Source: Brenneria populi
GTDB taxonomy: Bacteria > Pseudomonadota > Gammaproteobacteria > Enterobacterales > Enterobacteriaceae
Reading direction: 5' to 3'
Length of the DNA: 64,000 nt
Assembly: GCF_036016195.1 (NCBI RefSeq)
Contig: NZ_JAYWTM010000004.1
Location: 1 to 64,000, forward strand
Positions 7,284 to 16,000 of the stretch are shown piece by piece. The notes below the pieces were generated by a model. The model was not told where the DNA came from, ran no database searches, and saw nothing but the letters and a program-made list of their open reading frames with translations. Position 1 is the stretch's first letter. Each line of letters starts with the position of its first letter. The position numbers and the translations under genes are program-made.

Positions 7284-8564
7284 TCAATCAATTGCGCTTG
7301 TCATCAGTTCTCTTGCCGAATGCAGCCGAATATAAGCAACCCACGCCGCCAGCAACGTGAATACCCCGGCAAACAGGAAGCAGGCCGCATAGCCAAAATG
7401 TTGGGCAACAACGCCGCCGACAACACCTGCCAGAATGGCGATTGCCGCGTCAGTACACTGAAAGAGGGTGAAGTCGACACCGGCCTGCAAAGGCGATGAA
7501 AGCGACATCAGCGTGGCATAAAGACAGACCAGCGCGCAGGCCAGCGAAATGGACTGGACAATGACCAGACACTGGAGAATCGGCAGCAGCAGATGACCCG
7601 GCGCCATCATCAGCGTTACCACTACCGCCAGCAGCGCGATCCCCTGGGCGCCATAAGCCGTCAACAGCGCTCTGCCGGGTGAGGTGTATTTCATCAGCAA
7701 TCCGCCGGCCAGCGTTCCTGTTATGCCCGCCGCAATATTGCCGCCGCTGAACAGCGCGCCCAGCGCTGACATGCTTAACCCATGATCCAACAACAGCGGC
7801 GCCAGAAGAGGCAGCACAAACCGCATGCCTGAATTCAGCATCAATACCAGCAGTAAGCCCAGGCGCGCCTGTTTCCTCCTTAGCGCATAACCTAACGCCG
7901 GAATATGCGGGATAGTCGCTGTTCGCGTCGGCTCCGTAATGCGCCACAGCGGGAATGACAGCGCCATAATCAGCATCGCCATCATCAGCATGGCGACAGG
8001 CCAGCCGGATGCTGCCGACAGCATCAGGAACACCCCGCCGCCGCACATCATTCCCAGATAGCTGCCGCCGACCTGCACGCTGTTTCCCCAGCCGTAGCCC
8101 GCACGGGTCAGTTGATCGACGCAAAAGCTGTCGCTGGCGATATCAATGGTGGAGGCGACCGTGCCCGCCACCATGAACAGAACAAATAACGCGACGATTT
8201 GCGTATCGGGAAATCCCCCTTCTCGCCCGAACCAGCCAATCGCGGCGACAATCGTCAGGATCGCCGCTAACGCGACCTGACCACGCAGGATTAACATGCG
8301 GGAACGGCGCTCCGGGCTACCGGGCGGAAGCCGCCAGCGCTCGATCCACGGCGCCCAAATAAACTTCAGCGCCCAGGGCAGCATGAACAGAGTTGTCGCA
8401 CCGGCAAGCGCCAGCGATCCGCCAGCAGCGCGCACCAGCGCGGGTAAGGACTGCATAGACAACGCCGATACCAGGCTCTGCGTCACATAGACGCCGGCAA
8501 TGGCAAAAATCACCCGCCCGGTCGTCAACGTCAGCGGTTTCACATTCGACTGAACATCACTCAT
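7284..8564 (-). CDS. ybtX: YbtX/Irp8 inner-membrane MFS transporter
   Basis: 426 residues from the ATG at 8564 (MSDVQSNVKP), the usual YbtX length; a longer upstream frame exists but would run deep into ybtQ. About twelve hydrophobic segments are visible, for example GRVIFAIAGVYVTQSLVSAL and YAACFLFAGVFTLLAAWVAY. YbtX belongs to the yersiniabactin locus as a major-facilitator protein; published work links it to yersiniabactin-dependent zinc acquisition more than to iron uptake. The start overlaps the 3' end of ybtQ by 8 bp, so it is the last intact gene of ybtP-ybtQ-ybtX. The fourth operon gene, ybtS, follows only as a broken fragment. Confidence 0.93.
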   Translation of the reverse strand: MSDVQSNVKPLTLTTGRVIFAIAGVYVTQSLVSALSMQSLPALVRAAGGSLALAGATTLFMLPWALKFIWAPWIERWRLPPGSPERRSRMLILRGQVALAAILTIVAAIGWFGREGGFPDTQIVALFVLFMVAGTVASTIDIASDSFCVDQLTRAGYGWGNSVQVGGSYLGMMCGGGVFLMLSAASGWPVAMLMMAMLIMALSFPLWRITEPTRTATIPHIPALGYALRRKQARLGLLLVLMLNSGMRFVLPLLAPLLLDHGLSMSALGALFSGGNIAAGITGTLAGGLLMKYTSPGRALLTAYGAQGIALLAVVVTLMMAPGHLLLPILQCLVIVQSISLACALVCLYATLMSLSSPLQAGVDFTLFQCTDAAIAILAGVVGGVVAQHFGYAACFLFAGVFTLLAAWVAYIRLHSARELMTSAID

Positions 8565-10359
8565 GTACCCACTCCTCAGACGCAGAAACCCCTTCGTCGC
8601 GCCACGCGCGCGCGGCCATTTGCGCCTGCCACAGCGCCTGATAACGTCCATAACGGGAGAGCAATTGCGCATGAGTGCCCTGCTCAATCACCTGTCCATC
8701 CTCCATCACCAGGATGTTTCCGGCCCCGGCGATGGTGGATAAACGGTGGGCGATGATAATCACCGTCCGATTGTGAACCAGATTATCGATCGCTTTTTGC
8801 ACCGCCAGCTCGCTTTCAATATCCAGCGCGGCGGTCGGTTCATCGAGAATGACGACCGGCGCGTTTTTCAATAACGCTCTGGCAATAGAAATCCGCTGAC
8901 GCTCGCCGCCCGATAGCTGGCCGCCCATCTCCCCCATTGGCGTCAGCCAGCCTTGCGGAAGACGGGAAATAAACTCAAGGCACTGCGCCGCTCGGGCGGC
9001 CTCTTCCACCTCCTGCCGCGTCGCCTGTGGGCGCGCGATACGAATATTCGCCAGCAGCGTGTCATCAAACAGCCAGACATCCTGGAAAACAACAGAAATC
9101 AGGCTATTGAGCTGTTCCGGCGTCAGGCGGCGAATATCGACGTCGCCAATAGAAATCTGCCCTTGCTGCGGATCGGCATAGCGCATTAACAGTTTGGTGA
9201 CCGTGGTTTTACCTGCGCCGGAGGCGCCCACCAGCGCGCTCATACTGGCTGCCGGGAACGTCAAAGAAACATTATTAAGCACGTAGCCATCGCCTTCTTC
9301 GTAGCGATAGCTGACGTTGTTAAAGCGGATATCGTAACGTTCCGGCATCTCGCTTTTCTCTGCGACGGGAAGCGGAGCTACCGCCATAAACTGCTCAATA
9401 CGTTGCAGGGCGCCGGCGATCAGCTCCACAACCGAGGTGTAGCTGATAAACATCGCCATCGGTTCTGCGAAGCGCATAATCATCGCGACGGCGGCAATCA
9501 GAAAGGCGAGGTTCAGGGTGCCCGTCGCCACCCAGACGATTCCGGATAACACCACCACCTGCAGGCCCAACTCCACGACGCTGGCGATCAGCATCGTCGC
9601 GCCGGCGCCCTGACGGTGAGTGCGGGTCTGTAAGTTTTCCAGCGCATTGAAATGCGCCAGCAGCGCCCGGCTTTTATCGGCATCGCTGCCGCAGGTACGC
9701 AATACCATCATCCCCTGAGCAAATTCAACGATATCGCCGCTCAGCCGCTGGTGCGCTTCCCCCAGCGTCTGCATTTGTCGCCGCATCGCCGGGCGGCGCC
9801 AGTAATAAAACGGCACCAGCAGAGGGAAGATCAGCAACATCACCAGCCCCAGCCGCCAGTCTATCCACAATGTCGCCAGCGACGCCGTCAGCGGTGTGAC
9901 AATGGTGAGCAGCAAAATATTGGCTATCGCAATAACATAATTGAGGTTTTCATCCACGCTGCCCAGCAGCAAGGCGTTCATTTCACCCGCTCTGCCGCGC
10001 TGGAGCTTCTCCAGCGGCACGCGGCGTAACTGCTCGCCAAGTCGCAGGCGCAGCTCATGGGTGGCCTGCGCCAGATGACCACGGTATTCAAAGCCTAGGC
10101 CATACCAGCGTAGCGCCAGCGTCACAATCGCGGCAACGCTGAAGGCCACCGCCCAGTTGAGAAGTTGCGGCGCATCTCCCCGTAACAGCGCATCAATGAT
10201 CGGATAAAGACAGGCAAAGGCGATCCCCTGCATGAATGCCGCCAGCAACAGCGCCAGCATACTGCGCCGCAGCATCCTGGCCTGACTGCCAACGCTGGAG
10301 ATAAGCTGGCGCCAGATGACGCGCCAGGCCAGGTTATCCGCAGGATTATTGTCTTTCAT
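8557..10359 (-). CDS. ybtQ: YbtQ/Irp7 ABC transporter permease-ATPase
   Basis: 600 residues: an N-terminal six-helix exporter-type transmembrane domain, then a nucleotide-binding domain with Walker A GASGAGKTT, signature LSGGERQRISIARALL, Walker B VVILDEPTAALD and switch histidine AHRLSTI. YbtQ and YbtP form a heterodimeric inner-membrane transporter that has an exporter fold but is needed to import ferric yersiniabactin. It overlaps ybtP by 14 bp and ybtX by 8 bp, so the three are one translationally coupled operon. All ATPase motifs look intact, so the gene appears functional despite loss of the biosynthetic genes. Confidence 0.95.
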   Translation of the reverse strand: MKDNNPADNLAWRVIWRQLISSVGSQARMLRRSMLALLLAAFMQGIAFACLYPIIDALLRGDAPQLLNWAVAFSVAAIVTLALRWYGLGFEYRGHLAQATHELRLRLGEQLRRVPLEKLQRGRAGEMNALLLGSVDENLNYVIAIANILLLTIVTPLTASLATLWIDWRLGLVMLLIFPLLVPFYYWRRPAMRRQMQTLGEAHQRLSGDIVEFAQGMMVLRTCGSDADKSRALLAHFNALENLQTRTHRQGAGATMLIASVVELGLQVVVLSGIVWVATGTLNLAFLIAAVAMIMRFAEPMAMFISYTSVVELIAGALQRIEQFMAVAPLPVAEKSEMPERYDIRFNNVSYRYEEGDGYVLNNVSLTFPAASMSALVGASGAGKTTVTKLLMRYADPQQGQISIGDVDIRRLTPEQLNSLISVVFQDVWLFDDTLLANIRIARPQATRQEVEEAARAAQCLEFISRLPQGWLTPMGEMGGQLSGGERQRISIARALLKNAPVVILDEPTAALDIESELAVQKAIDNLVHNRTVIIIAHRLSTIAGAGNILVMEDGQVIEQGTHAQLLSRYGRYQALWQAQMAARAWRDEGVSASEEWVHE

Positions 10360-12148
10360 TTTCCGCCACCTCTTCCTGTTCTCCCCCCGGCACCCAATGC
10401 TGCGCCTGCTGATAGTGTTGCCAGAGCCGTTGATACAGGCCGCCCTGCGCCAACAGTTGCGTATGGTTCCCCATTTCCCTGAGCCGCCCGTCGGAAAACA
10501 GCAATATCACATCGGCCTGAGTCACCATTGAGAGACGATGCGCGATCATGATGACCGTCCGGCCGCGCATGGCCGCCGCGAGCGCTTTAATAAGCGCAGC
10601 TTCGTTTTCCGGGTCAGCAAACGCCGTCGCCTCATCGAGCACCAGAATGGGGCGATCCTGCAAAAGCGCCCGGGCGATGGTGATGCGCTGCCGCTGACCG
10701 CCGGAGAGAAATACCCCGAGTTCCCCGACTCGCGTGTTGTAACCTTCTGGCAACGCGCTAATAAAATCATGGGACTGCGCCACCCTGGCCGCCGCTATTA
10801 CCGCCTCCAGCGGCGTATCCGGCGCGCCCAGACGGATGTTATTGGCTATGGTGTCGGCAAAAAGGAAGTTGTCCTGAAACACAAACGAGAGTTGCTTCAT
10901 CAGAGTGTCCGTCTGCATATCGCGCAGATCCACGCCGCCAATACGGATATGGCCTTTGTCCGGATCGGCGTAACGCAGCAGCAAGCGCGCCACGGTGCTT
11001 TTTCCGGCGCCGCTTGGCCCGACCAGCGCCACAATTTGCCCGGCAGGCACATGAAAGCTCACCTCCTGCAACGCGGCGCCAGTACGCGCTTGCGGATAAT
11101 GAAAACTCACCTGCTCAAAGGTAATGCTCGCCTCTTTCGGCTGCTGGTCAGATAGCGGCAGCGATAACTCCGGCATCGCGAGAACCTGATAAATACGCTG
11201 AATGCTTAAACGCGTTTGCGCGACCAAGTTATTGAGCATCATCATTGGCATCACGGCTTCGGCCATCCCGCTGCCCAGCAGTAAAACGGCCACCCACGCG
11301 ATAAAATCGAGACTGCCGTAGTGCAGCAGGCCGTACCCCGACCAGATCAGAACAAATAGGGTCGGGAGAGGATTCAGAATCGAGAATGAAAAACGCGCTG
11401 AAAAACCGGCTTTGCGATACCAGGTTTTGAGCACATCGCCCCACTCTTCAAGGGCGCGTTGATAGCGCAAAAAACTGGTGCTGCCGCTATCAAACGTTCT
11501 CACCACGGGCATGGCCTGCACGAACTCAATAACCGCCGCGCTAACTTGCTCGCGCGCCTTATGATAACGCTGAGCCATATCTTCCGAACGCTGGCGGGCG
11601 AGCACGAGAACAACCGAGCCAAACGCCAGTACCCCCAGCGTCGCGATGGCCAGCCGCCAGTCCAGCCAGAACAAGATAGCGAGGGTCGCCAGCGGCATGA
11701 TGATCGCGCGGGCATAGAGCGGCGTGCTGTCGGCCACAAAAATATGCAGTGACTTCACGTCATCCAGCATCACTTTCGCCACTGACCCGCTGCCCATTTG
11801 CTGTAACGCGTCAGGCGGAAGCTGCAATGCTTTACGGGCTAATCCGCTGCGCAGAATGTTCTCCAGATGAAAAGCCGCATAATGAGAGGTGTTGAACGCC
11901 TGCAGGCGCAGGACAAAAGTTAAGACCACGCAGCCGATCACGCCGCCCAGCGGCCAGGCAGGAATAGCGTCAGGCGTCGCCCGAATGTCGCGCAGGCTCC
12001 ACGCCAGAAAAAGGAGCGCCCCCAGGCTGGTTAATGCCGCCAGTCCCGCCAGCGCCATAGCTAAAATAACCTTCCGGCGAACCGGTGTAATCACCTGCCA
12101 GAGAGGAAATCGGGACGGCGATTCAGTATTGGATAATTGGGATGACAT
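10346..12148 (-). CDS. ybtP: YbtP/Irp6 ABC transporter permease-ATPase
   Basis: 600 residues. The transmembrane half (for example VILAMALAGLAALTSLGALL) precedes an ATPase half with Walker A GPSGAGKST, signature LSGGQRQRITIARALL, Walker B ILVLDEATAFADPENE and AHRLSMV. The DPENE stretch after the Walker B is a divergence from the common SALD D-loop. First gene of ybtP-ybtQ-ybtX, divergent from ybtA across a ~290-bp control region with a Fur-box-like site at 12230 and an ERIC. With YbtQ it moves ferric yersiniabactin or the released iron across the inner membrane. Order, lengths and overlaps match the Yersinia HPI. Confidence 0.95.
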   Translation of the reverse strand: MSSQLSNTESPSRFPLWQVITPVRRKVILAMALAGLAALTSLGALLFLAWSLRDIRATPDAIPAWPLGGVIGCVVLTFVLRLQAFNTSHYAAFHLENILRSGLARKALQLPPDALQQMGSGSVAKVMLDDVKSLHIFVADSTPLYARAIIMPLATLAILFWLDWRLAIATLGVLAFGSVVLVLARQRSEDMAQRYHKAREQVSAAVIEFVQAMPVVRTFDSGSTSFLRYQRALEEWGDVLKTWYRKAGFSARFSFSILNPLPTLFVLIWSGYGLLHYGSLDFIAWVAVLLLGSGMAEAVMPMMMLNNLVAQTRLSIQRIYQVLAMPELSLPLSDQQPKEASITFEQVSFHYPQARTGAALQEVSFHVPAGQIVALVGPSGAGKSTVARLLLRYADPDKGHIRIGGVDLRDMQTDTLMKQLSFVFQDNFLFADTIANNIRLGAPDTPLEAVIAAARVAQSHDFISALPEGYNTRVGELGVFLSGGQRQRITIARALLQDRPILVLDEATAFADPENEAALIKALAAAMRGRTVIMIAHRLSMVTQADVILLFSDGRLREMGNHTQLLAQGGLYQRLWQHYQQAQHWVPGGEQEEVAENERQ

Positions 12149-12229
12149 GGGATTGACTGAATTTCCTGATGAATTTTTACGGACGCCAAAAACGACAATT
12201 CAGGGTGGCGTTCCGAGAATTAATGTGAA

Positions 12230-12244
12230 TAATAACCATTATCA
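12230..12244. promoter_or_regulatory. Fur-box-like site in the ybtP/ybtA divergent promoter
   Basis: TAATAACCATTATCA matches the 7-1-7 Fur pattern TGATAATNATTATCA at 12 of the 14 specified bases. It lies 82 bp from the ybtP start. Fur repression of both ybtP and ybtA is established for Yersinia. A YbtA operator is expected nearby; GGACGCCA at 12181 and TGGCGTTCC at 12206 form an imperfect inverted repeat that could serve. Confidence 0.65.
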
Positions 12245-12273
12245 AGAACTCATCTACCCCATTCGGTTCTATT

Positions 12274-12400
12274 TATACCCTAAATAGTTCGAGTTGCAGG
12301 AAGGCGGCAAGCGAGGGAAGCCCCAGAAGCTTACAGAAGTAAGTGACTGGGGTGAGTGAGCGTAGCCAACGCACATGCAACTTGAAATATGACGGGTATA
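12274..12400. repeat. ERIC element, full length (127 bp), in the ybtA leader
   Basis: Starts TATACCC and ends GGGTATA, exactly 127 bp, the standard ERIC length. It contains the central ERIC signature AGTGACTGGGGTGAG and the inverted-repeat arms GAGTTGCAGG and CATGCAACTTGAAATATG. It lies between the Fur-box-like site and the ybtA start, so it is probably transcribed as part of the ybtA 5' leader or separates the promoter from the gene. ERICs fold into long RNA hairpins and can change mRNA stability. I recall an ERIC at ybtA in Y. enterocolitica HPI, which I could not verify here. Confidence 0.93.
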
Positions 12401-12439
12401 TGCCCGCATTGGTCTAAGCCACAGGGAGATAACCAGGTC

Positions 12440-13399
12440 ATGACGGAGTCACCACAAACGCAATCTGAAATCTCTATTCACCAGTTGGTGGTCGGGAAAC
12501 CCGCAAACGATGGCAATATTCCTGCCCAGTGTGAACTGCTGCGCTGTTCGTTGCAGGAAGGTATGGATATTTTGCTCTGGAGGGGCCATTTTTCGCGGCC
12601 TGAGACATTGCAGCTACACGACGATCTGGGCAGGATTAACTTCTCGTGCATCCTGGAAGGCACATCGCGCTTTGCGATCCGGGGACTCAGGCGCCACACC
12701 GACTGGGAGCTTGCGTGCAATCGCCATTACATTACCCATACGCCAGACTGCCGCGGTAGCGCCTCCTATTGTGGCCGATTCGAGAGCATTACCCTCTCCT
12801 TCAGCCCTGAAACCCTCGCGCTGTGGGTGCCGGATATTAGCGCGGTCATTAAGAATAAGATCGATTCCCACTGCTGTTGCCAGCAGCAGCGTTGTAATGC
12901 TGAAACCCACTTAACGGCTCAGGCCTTGCGTCACGCGCTGATGCGCATGCACGGCGGCTTCAGTCATGAACAAAAGCCGTCGACGCTATGGTTGCAGGGG
13001 CAAAGTCTGGTCATGCTCAGTCTGGTGCTGGATGAACATCGCGAAGACGCCAGTTGCCCCTCCTGCCACTTCAACCCCATGGAACGTCAGAAACTGCTGC
13101 GGGCGAAGGATCTGCTGCTGGCCGATCTGACGCAAGCGCCGGGCGTCGCGGAGCTGGCCAGAGAGTCCGGCCTGAGCGTACTCAAAATTAAGCGGGGTTT
13201 CCGCGTTCTGTTCAACAACAGCGTCTATGGCCTGTTTCAGGCTGAGCGAATGCAGGAAGCCAGAAGACGCCTGGCCAACGGCAATACCTCCGTCATGACG
13301 GTGGCAGCCGATCTGGGCTATGCCAACGCCAGCCATTTCTCTGCCGCTTTCCAGAAACAGTTTGGCGTAACCCCTTCGACATTTAAACGCGAAATGTAA
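12440..13399 (+). CDS. ybtA: YbtA AraC-type yersiniabactin regulator
   Basis: 319 residues from the ATG at 12440 (MTESPQTQSE), the usual YbtA length; an in-frame start at 12389 lies inside the ERIC and is unlikely. The C-terminal AraC/XylS DNA-binding domain is clear: LARESGLSVLKIKRGFRVLF (first helix-turn-helix) and VAADLGYANASHFSAAFQKQFGVTP (second). In Yersinia, YbtA with intracellular yersiniabactin activates fyuA, ybtPQXS and the irp2 operon and represses itself. With the biosynthetic genes gone, the remaining predicted targets are ybtP and fyuA, so it would respond to siderophore imported from other bacteria. Confidence 0.94.
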   Translation: MTESPQTQSEISIHQLVVGKPANDGNIPAQCELLRCSLQEGMDILLWRGHFSRPETLQLHDDLGRINFSCILEGTSRFAIRGLRRHTDWELACNRHYITHTPDCRGSASYCGRFESITLSFSPETLALWVPDISAVIKNKIDSHCCCQQQRCNAETHLTAQALRHALMRMHGGFSHEQKPSTLWLQGQSLVMLSLVLDEHREDASCPSCHFNPMERQKLLRAKDLLLADLTQAPGVAELARESGLSVLKIKRGFRVLFNNSVYGLFQAERMQEARRRLANGNTSVMTVAADLGYANASHFSAAFQKQFGVTPSTFKREM

Positions 13400-13478
13400 C
13401 CGGAACCGGGGTCGCGCCTCCCTAAATTCCTCCCTGACAGCGGCCCGGATACCCCATCCCGGCCTCTGTTTTTTCCGC

Positions 13479-13598
13479 GCGTGGAAAATTCCTGACCAAA
13501 TCGAGTTCCTGGACCACTGGCCGCTCACCGCCGTCGGCAAGATAAACAAAAAACGCCTGACGACACTCGCCGTCGACCGTCATCCCGATACCGTTTAA
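13479..13598 (+). pseudogene. ybtE: ybtE (salicyl-AMP ligase) 3' fragment
   Basis: A frame ending at the TAA 13596-13598 reads KIPDQIEFLDHW, then PLTAVGKINKKRL, then TTLAVDRHPDTV. PLTAVGKxxKK is the conserved C-terminal A10 motif of aryl-AMP ligases such as EntE and YbtE. Only about the last 40 codons survive, with no start. The fragment sits just upstream of fyuA, exactly where ybtE ends in the HPI. Bases 13400-13478, between ybtA and this stub, show nothing I recognise. The stub marks the right breakpoint of a deletion that removed irp2, irp1, ybtU, ybtT and most of ybtE, while fyuA kept its own promoter. Confidence 0.82.
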
Positions 13599-13611
13599 TA
13601 AACGCGAATCG

Positions 13612-13645
13612 ACCCGAAACAGGTTGAAATAAACCCGTTTCGGGT
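13612..13645. promoter_or_regulatory. 9-bp inverted repeat upstream of fyuA (candidate YbtA operator)
   Basis: ACCCGAAAC (13612-13620) and GTTTCGGGT (13637-13645) are perfect inverted copies separated by 16 bp, about 90-120 bp before the fyuA start and just upstream of the Fur-box-like site. In Yersinia YbtA binds repeated elements upstream of fyuA/psn, so a YbtA site is likely. It could instead be the terminator-like end of ybtE, but no T-run follows. Confidence 0.5.
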
Positions 13646-13658
13646 AGCGTTAGCATTC

Positions 13659-13676
13659 GAAATGCTTATCATTTTC
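13659..13676. promoter_or_regulatory. Fur-box-like site before fyuA
   Basis: GAAATGCTTATCATTTTC lies about 55 bp before the fyuA ATG and resembles the Fur consensus, most clearly in the right half (ATCATTTTC against ATCATTATC). Iron repression of fyuA by Fur is established in Yersinia. Confidence 0.6.
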
Positions 13677-13731
13677 AATTCATCATTGTCGGTATTTTTG
13701 ACTTTTCGCCGTTTTAAAGGAACGCACAACA

Positions 13732-15753
13732 ATGAAAATGATACGGCTTTATCCTCTGGCCTTGGGGGGATTATTGCTTCCCGCCATTGCTAATGCCCAG
13801 ACTTCACAGCAAGACGAAAGCACGCTGGTGGTTACCGCCAGTAAACAATCTTCCCGCTCGGCATCAGCCAACAATGTCTCCTCTACCGCTGTCCGCGCGC
13901 CGGCGTTAAGCGATGCCGGCGTCACCGCCAGCGGCAAACTCCCCAGAGTCTTGCCCGGAATCAATATTGAAAACAGCGGCAACATGCTTTTTTCGACGAT
14001 CTCGCTACGCGGCGTCTCTTCGGCGCAGGATTTCTATAACCCCGCCGTCACCCTGTATGTCGATGGCGTCCCTCAGCTTTCCACCAACACCATCCAGGCG
14101 CTTACCGATGTGCAAAGCGTGGAGTTGCTGCGTGGCCCACAGGGAACGTTATATGGCAAAAGCGCTCAGGGCGGGATCATCAACATCGTCACGCAGCAGC
14201 CGGACAGCACGCCGCGCGGCTATATTGAAGGCGGCGTCAGCAGCCGCGACAGTTATCGAAGTAAGTTCAACCTGAGCGGCCCCATTCAGGATGGCCTGCT
14301 GTACGGCAGCGTCACCCTGTTACGCCAGGTTGACGACGGCGAGATGATTAACCCCGCGACGGGAAGCGATGACTTAGGCGGCACCCGCGCCAGCATAGGG
14401 AATGTGAAACTGCGTCTGGCGCCGGACGACCAGCCATGGGAAATGGGCTTTTCCGCCTCACGCGAGTGTACCCGCGCCACTCAGGACACCTATGTGGCAT
14501 GGAATGATATTAAGGGCCGTAAGCTGTCGATTAGCGATGGTTCACCAGACCCGTACATGCGGCGCTGCACTGACAGCCAGACCCTGAGTGGGAAATACAC
14601 CACCGATGACTGGGTTTTCAACCTGATCAGCGCCTGGCAGCAGCAGCATTATTCGCGCACATTCCCTTCCGGCTCGTTGATTGCCAGTATGCCAGAGCGC
14701 TGGAATCAGGATGTGCAAGAGTTACGCGCCGCAACCCTGGGCGATGCGCGTACCGTTGATATGGTGTTTGGACTGTACCGGCAGAACACCCGCGAGACGT
14801 TAAATTCAGCCTACGATATGCCGACAGGGCCCTATTTAAGAAATTCCAGCTATACCAGCGCTGAAACATTAGCCGCATACAGTGACCTGACCTGGCATTT
14901 GACCGACCGTTTTGACGTCGGCGGCGGCGTTCGCTTCTCACACGATAAGGCCAGTACGCAATACCACGGCAGCGTGCTCGGTAACTTATTTGGCGACAGC
15001 GGTAAAAGCAATGACGATCAGGTGCTTGGGCAGCTATCCGCAGGCTATATGCTGACCGATGACTGGAGAGTGTATACCCGTGTAGCCCAGGGATATAAAC
15101 CGTCAGGATACAACATCGTGCCTACCGCGGGTCTGGATGCCAAACCGTTTGTCGCAGAGAAATCCATCAACTATGAACTTGGCACCCGCTACGAAACCGC
15201 CGATGTCACGCTGCAAGCCGCGACGTTTTATACCCACACCAAAGATATGCAGCTCTACTCCGGGCCTCTCGGAATGCAAACATTAAACAATGCGGGTAAA
15301 GCCAACGCCACCGGGGTAGAACTTGAAGCGAAATGGCAGTTTGCGCCAGGGTGGACATGGCATATCAATGGCAATATGATCCGCTCCGAATTCACCAATG
15401 ACAGTGAGTTGTATCACGGCAACCGGGTGCCGTTCATACCCCGTTATGGAGCGGGAAGTAGTGTGAACGGCGTGATTGATACGCGCTATGGCGCACTGAT
15501 GCCCCGACTGGCGGTTAATCTGGTCGGGCCGCATTATTTCGATGGCGACAACCAGTTGCGGCAAGGCACCTATGCCACCCTGGACAGCAGCCTGGGCTGG
15601 CAGGCGACTGAACGGATGAACATTTCCGTCTATATCGATAACCTGTTCGACCGTCGTTACCGTACCTATGGCTACATGAACGGCAGCAGCGCCGTCGCGC
15701 AGGTCAATATGGGGCGCACCGTCGGTATCAATACGCGAATTGATTTCTTTTGA
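13732..15753 (+). CDS. fyuA: FyuA/Psn yersiniabactin-pesticin TonB-dependent outer-membrane receptor
   Basis: 673 residues, the standard FyuA length. A signal peptide (LALGGLLLPAIANA) is followed by the TonB box region ESTLVVTASKQ. The plug domain is recognisable (LRGVSSAQDFYNP, VELLRGPQGTLYGKSAQGG), and the 22-strand barrel ends in GRTVGINTRIDFF with the terminal phenylalanine typical of outer-membrane proteins. From memory it is nearly identical to Yersinia FyuA over long stretches. It imports ferric yersiniabactin and is also the receptor for pesticin. RBS AAAGGAA precedes the ATG. It is intact, so the cell should take up the siderophore although it cannot make it from this locus. Confidence 0.97.
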   Translation: MKMIRLYPLALGGLLLPAIANAQTSQQDESTLVVTASKQSSRSASANNVSSTAVRAPALSDAGVTASGKLPRVLPGINIENSGNMLFSTISLRGVSSAQDFYNPAVTLYVDGVPQLSTNTIQALTDVQSVELLRGPQGTLYGKSAQGGIINIVTQQPDSTPRGYIEGGVSSRDSYRSKFNLSGPIQDGLLYGSVTLLRQVDDGEMINPATGSDDLGGTRASIGNVKLRLAPDDQPWEMGFSASRECTRATQDTYVAWNDIKGRKLSISDGSPDPYMRRCTDSQTLSGKYTTDDWVFNLISAWQQQHYSRTFPSGSLIASMPERWNQDVQELRAATLGDARTVDMVFGLYRQNTRETLNSAYDMPTGPYLRNSSYTSAETLAAYSDLTWHLTDRFDVGGGVRFSHDKASTQYHGSVLGNLFGDSGKSNDDQVLGQLSAGYMLTDDWRVYTRVAQGYKPSGYNIVPTAGLDAKPFVAEKSINYELGTRYETADVTLQAATFYTHTKDMQLYSGPLGMQTLNNAGKANATGVELEAKWQFAPGWTWHINGNMIRSEFTNDSELYHGNRVPFIPRYGAGSSVNGVIDTRYGALMPRLAVNLVGPHYFDGDNQLRQGTYATLDSSLGWQATERMNISVYIDNLFDRRYRTYGYMNGSSAVAQVNMGRTVGINTRIDFF

Positions 15754-15760
15754 TTATTTT

Positions 15761-15788
15761 AAAAGGGATAGCGAAAGGTATCCCTTTT
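15761..15788 (+). terminator. Rho-independent terminator after fyuA
   Basis: Perfect 10-bp stem AAAAGGGATA / TATCCCTTTT with an 8-nt loop, starting 7 bp after the fyuA stop; the downstream arm provides the T-run. Confidence 0.9.
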
Positions 15789-16000
15789 ACGCCATCGGTT
15801 AAAACGGTACAACAGCAACTGTCCAATACAACGTTGCCTCGATTATATCGGCGGCAAAGAGTCCCGCCTCGGTTTAGGCGCTTATCCCAATGTTGCGCCG
15901 GCGCAGAATATTCCCCCCGCGCAACAGCGCGCGGGCGGCCTATATCCGCAAAGCGAAACCCGGAAAGCTCAAAATAGGTGTGAAACTAAAACCGGTATGC

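Noticed and set aside
7450..8124. 224-codon frame inside ybtX
   Set aside because: Shadow frame of a well-supported gene; GC-rich DNA gives many such frames.
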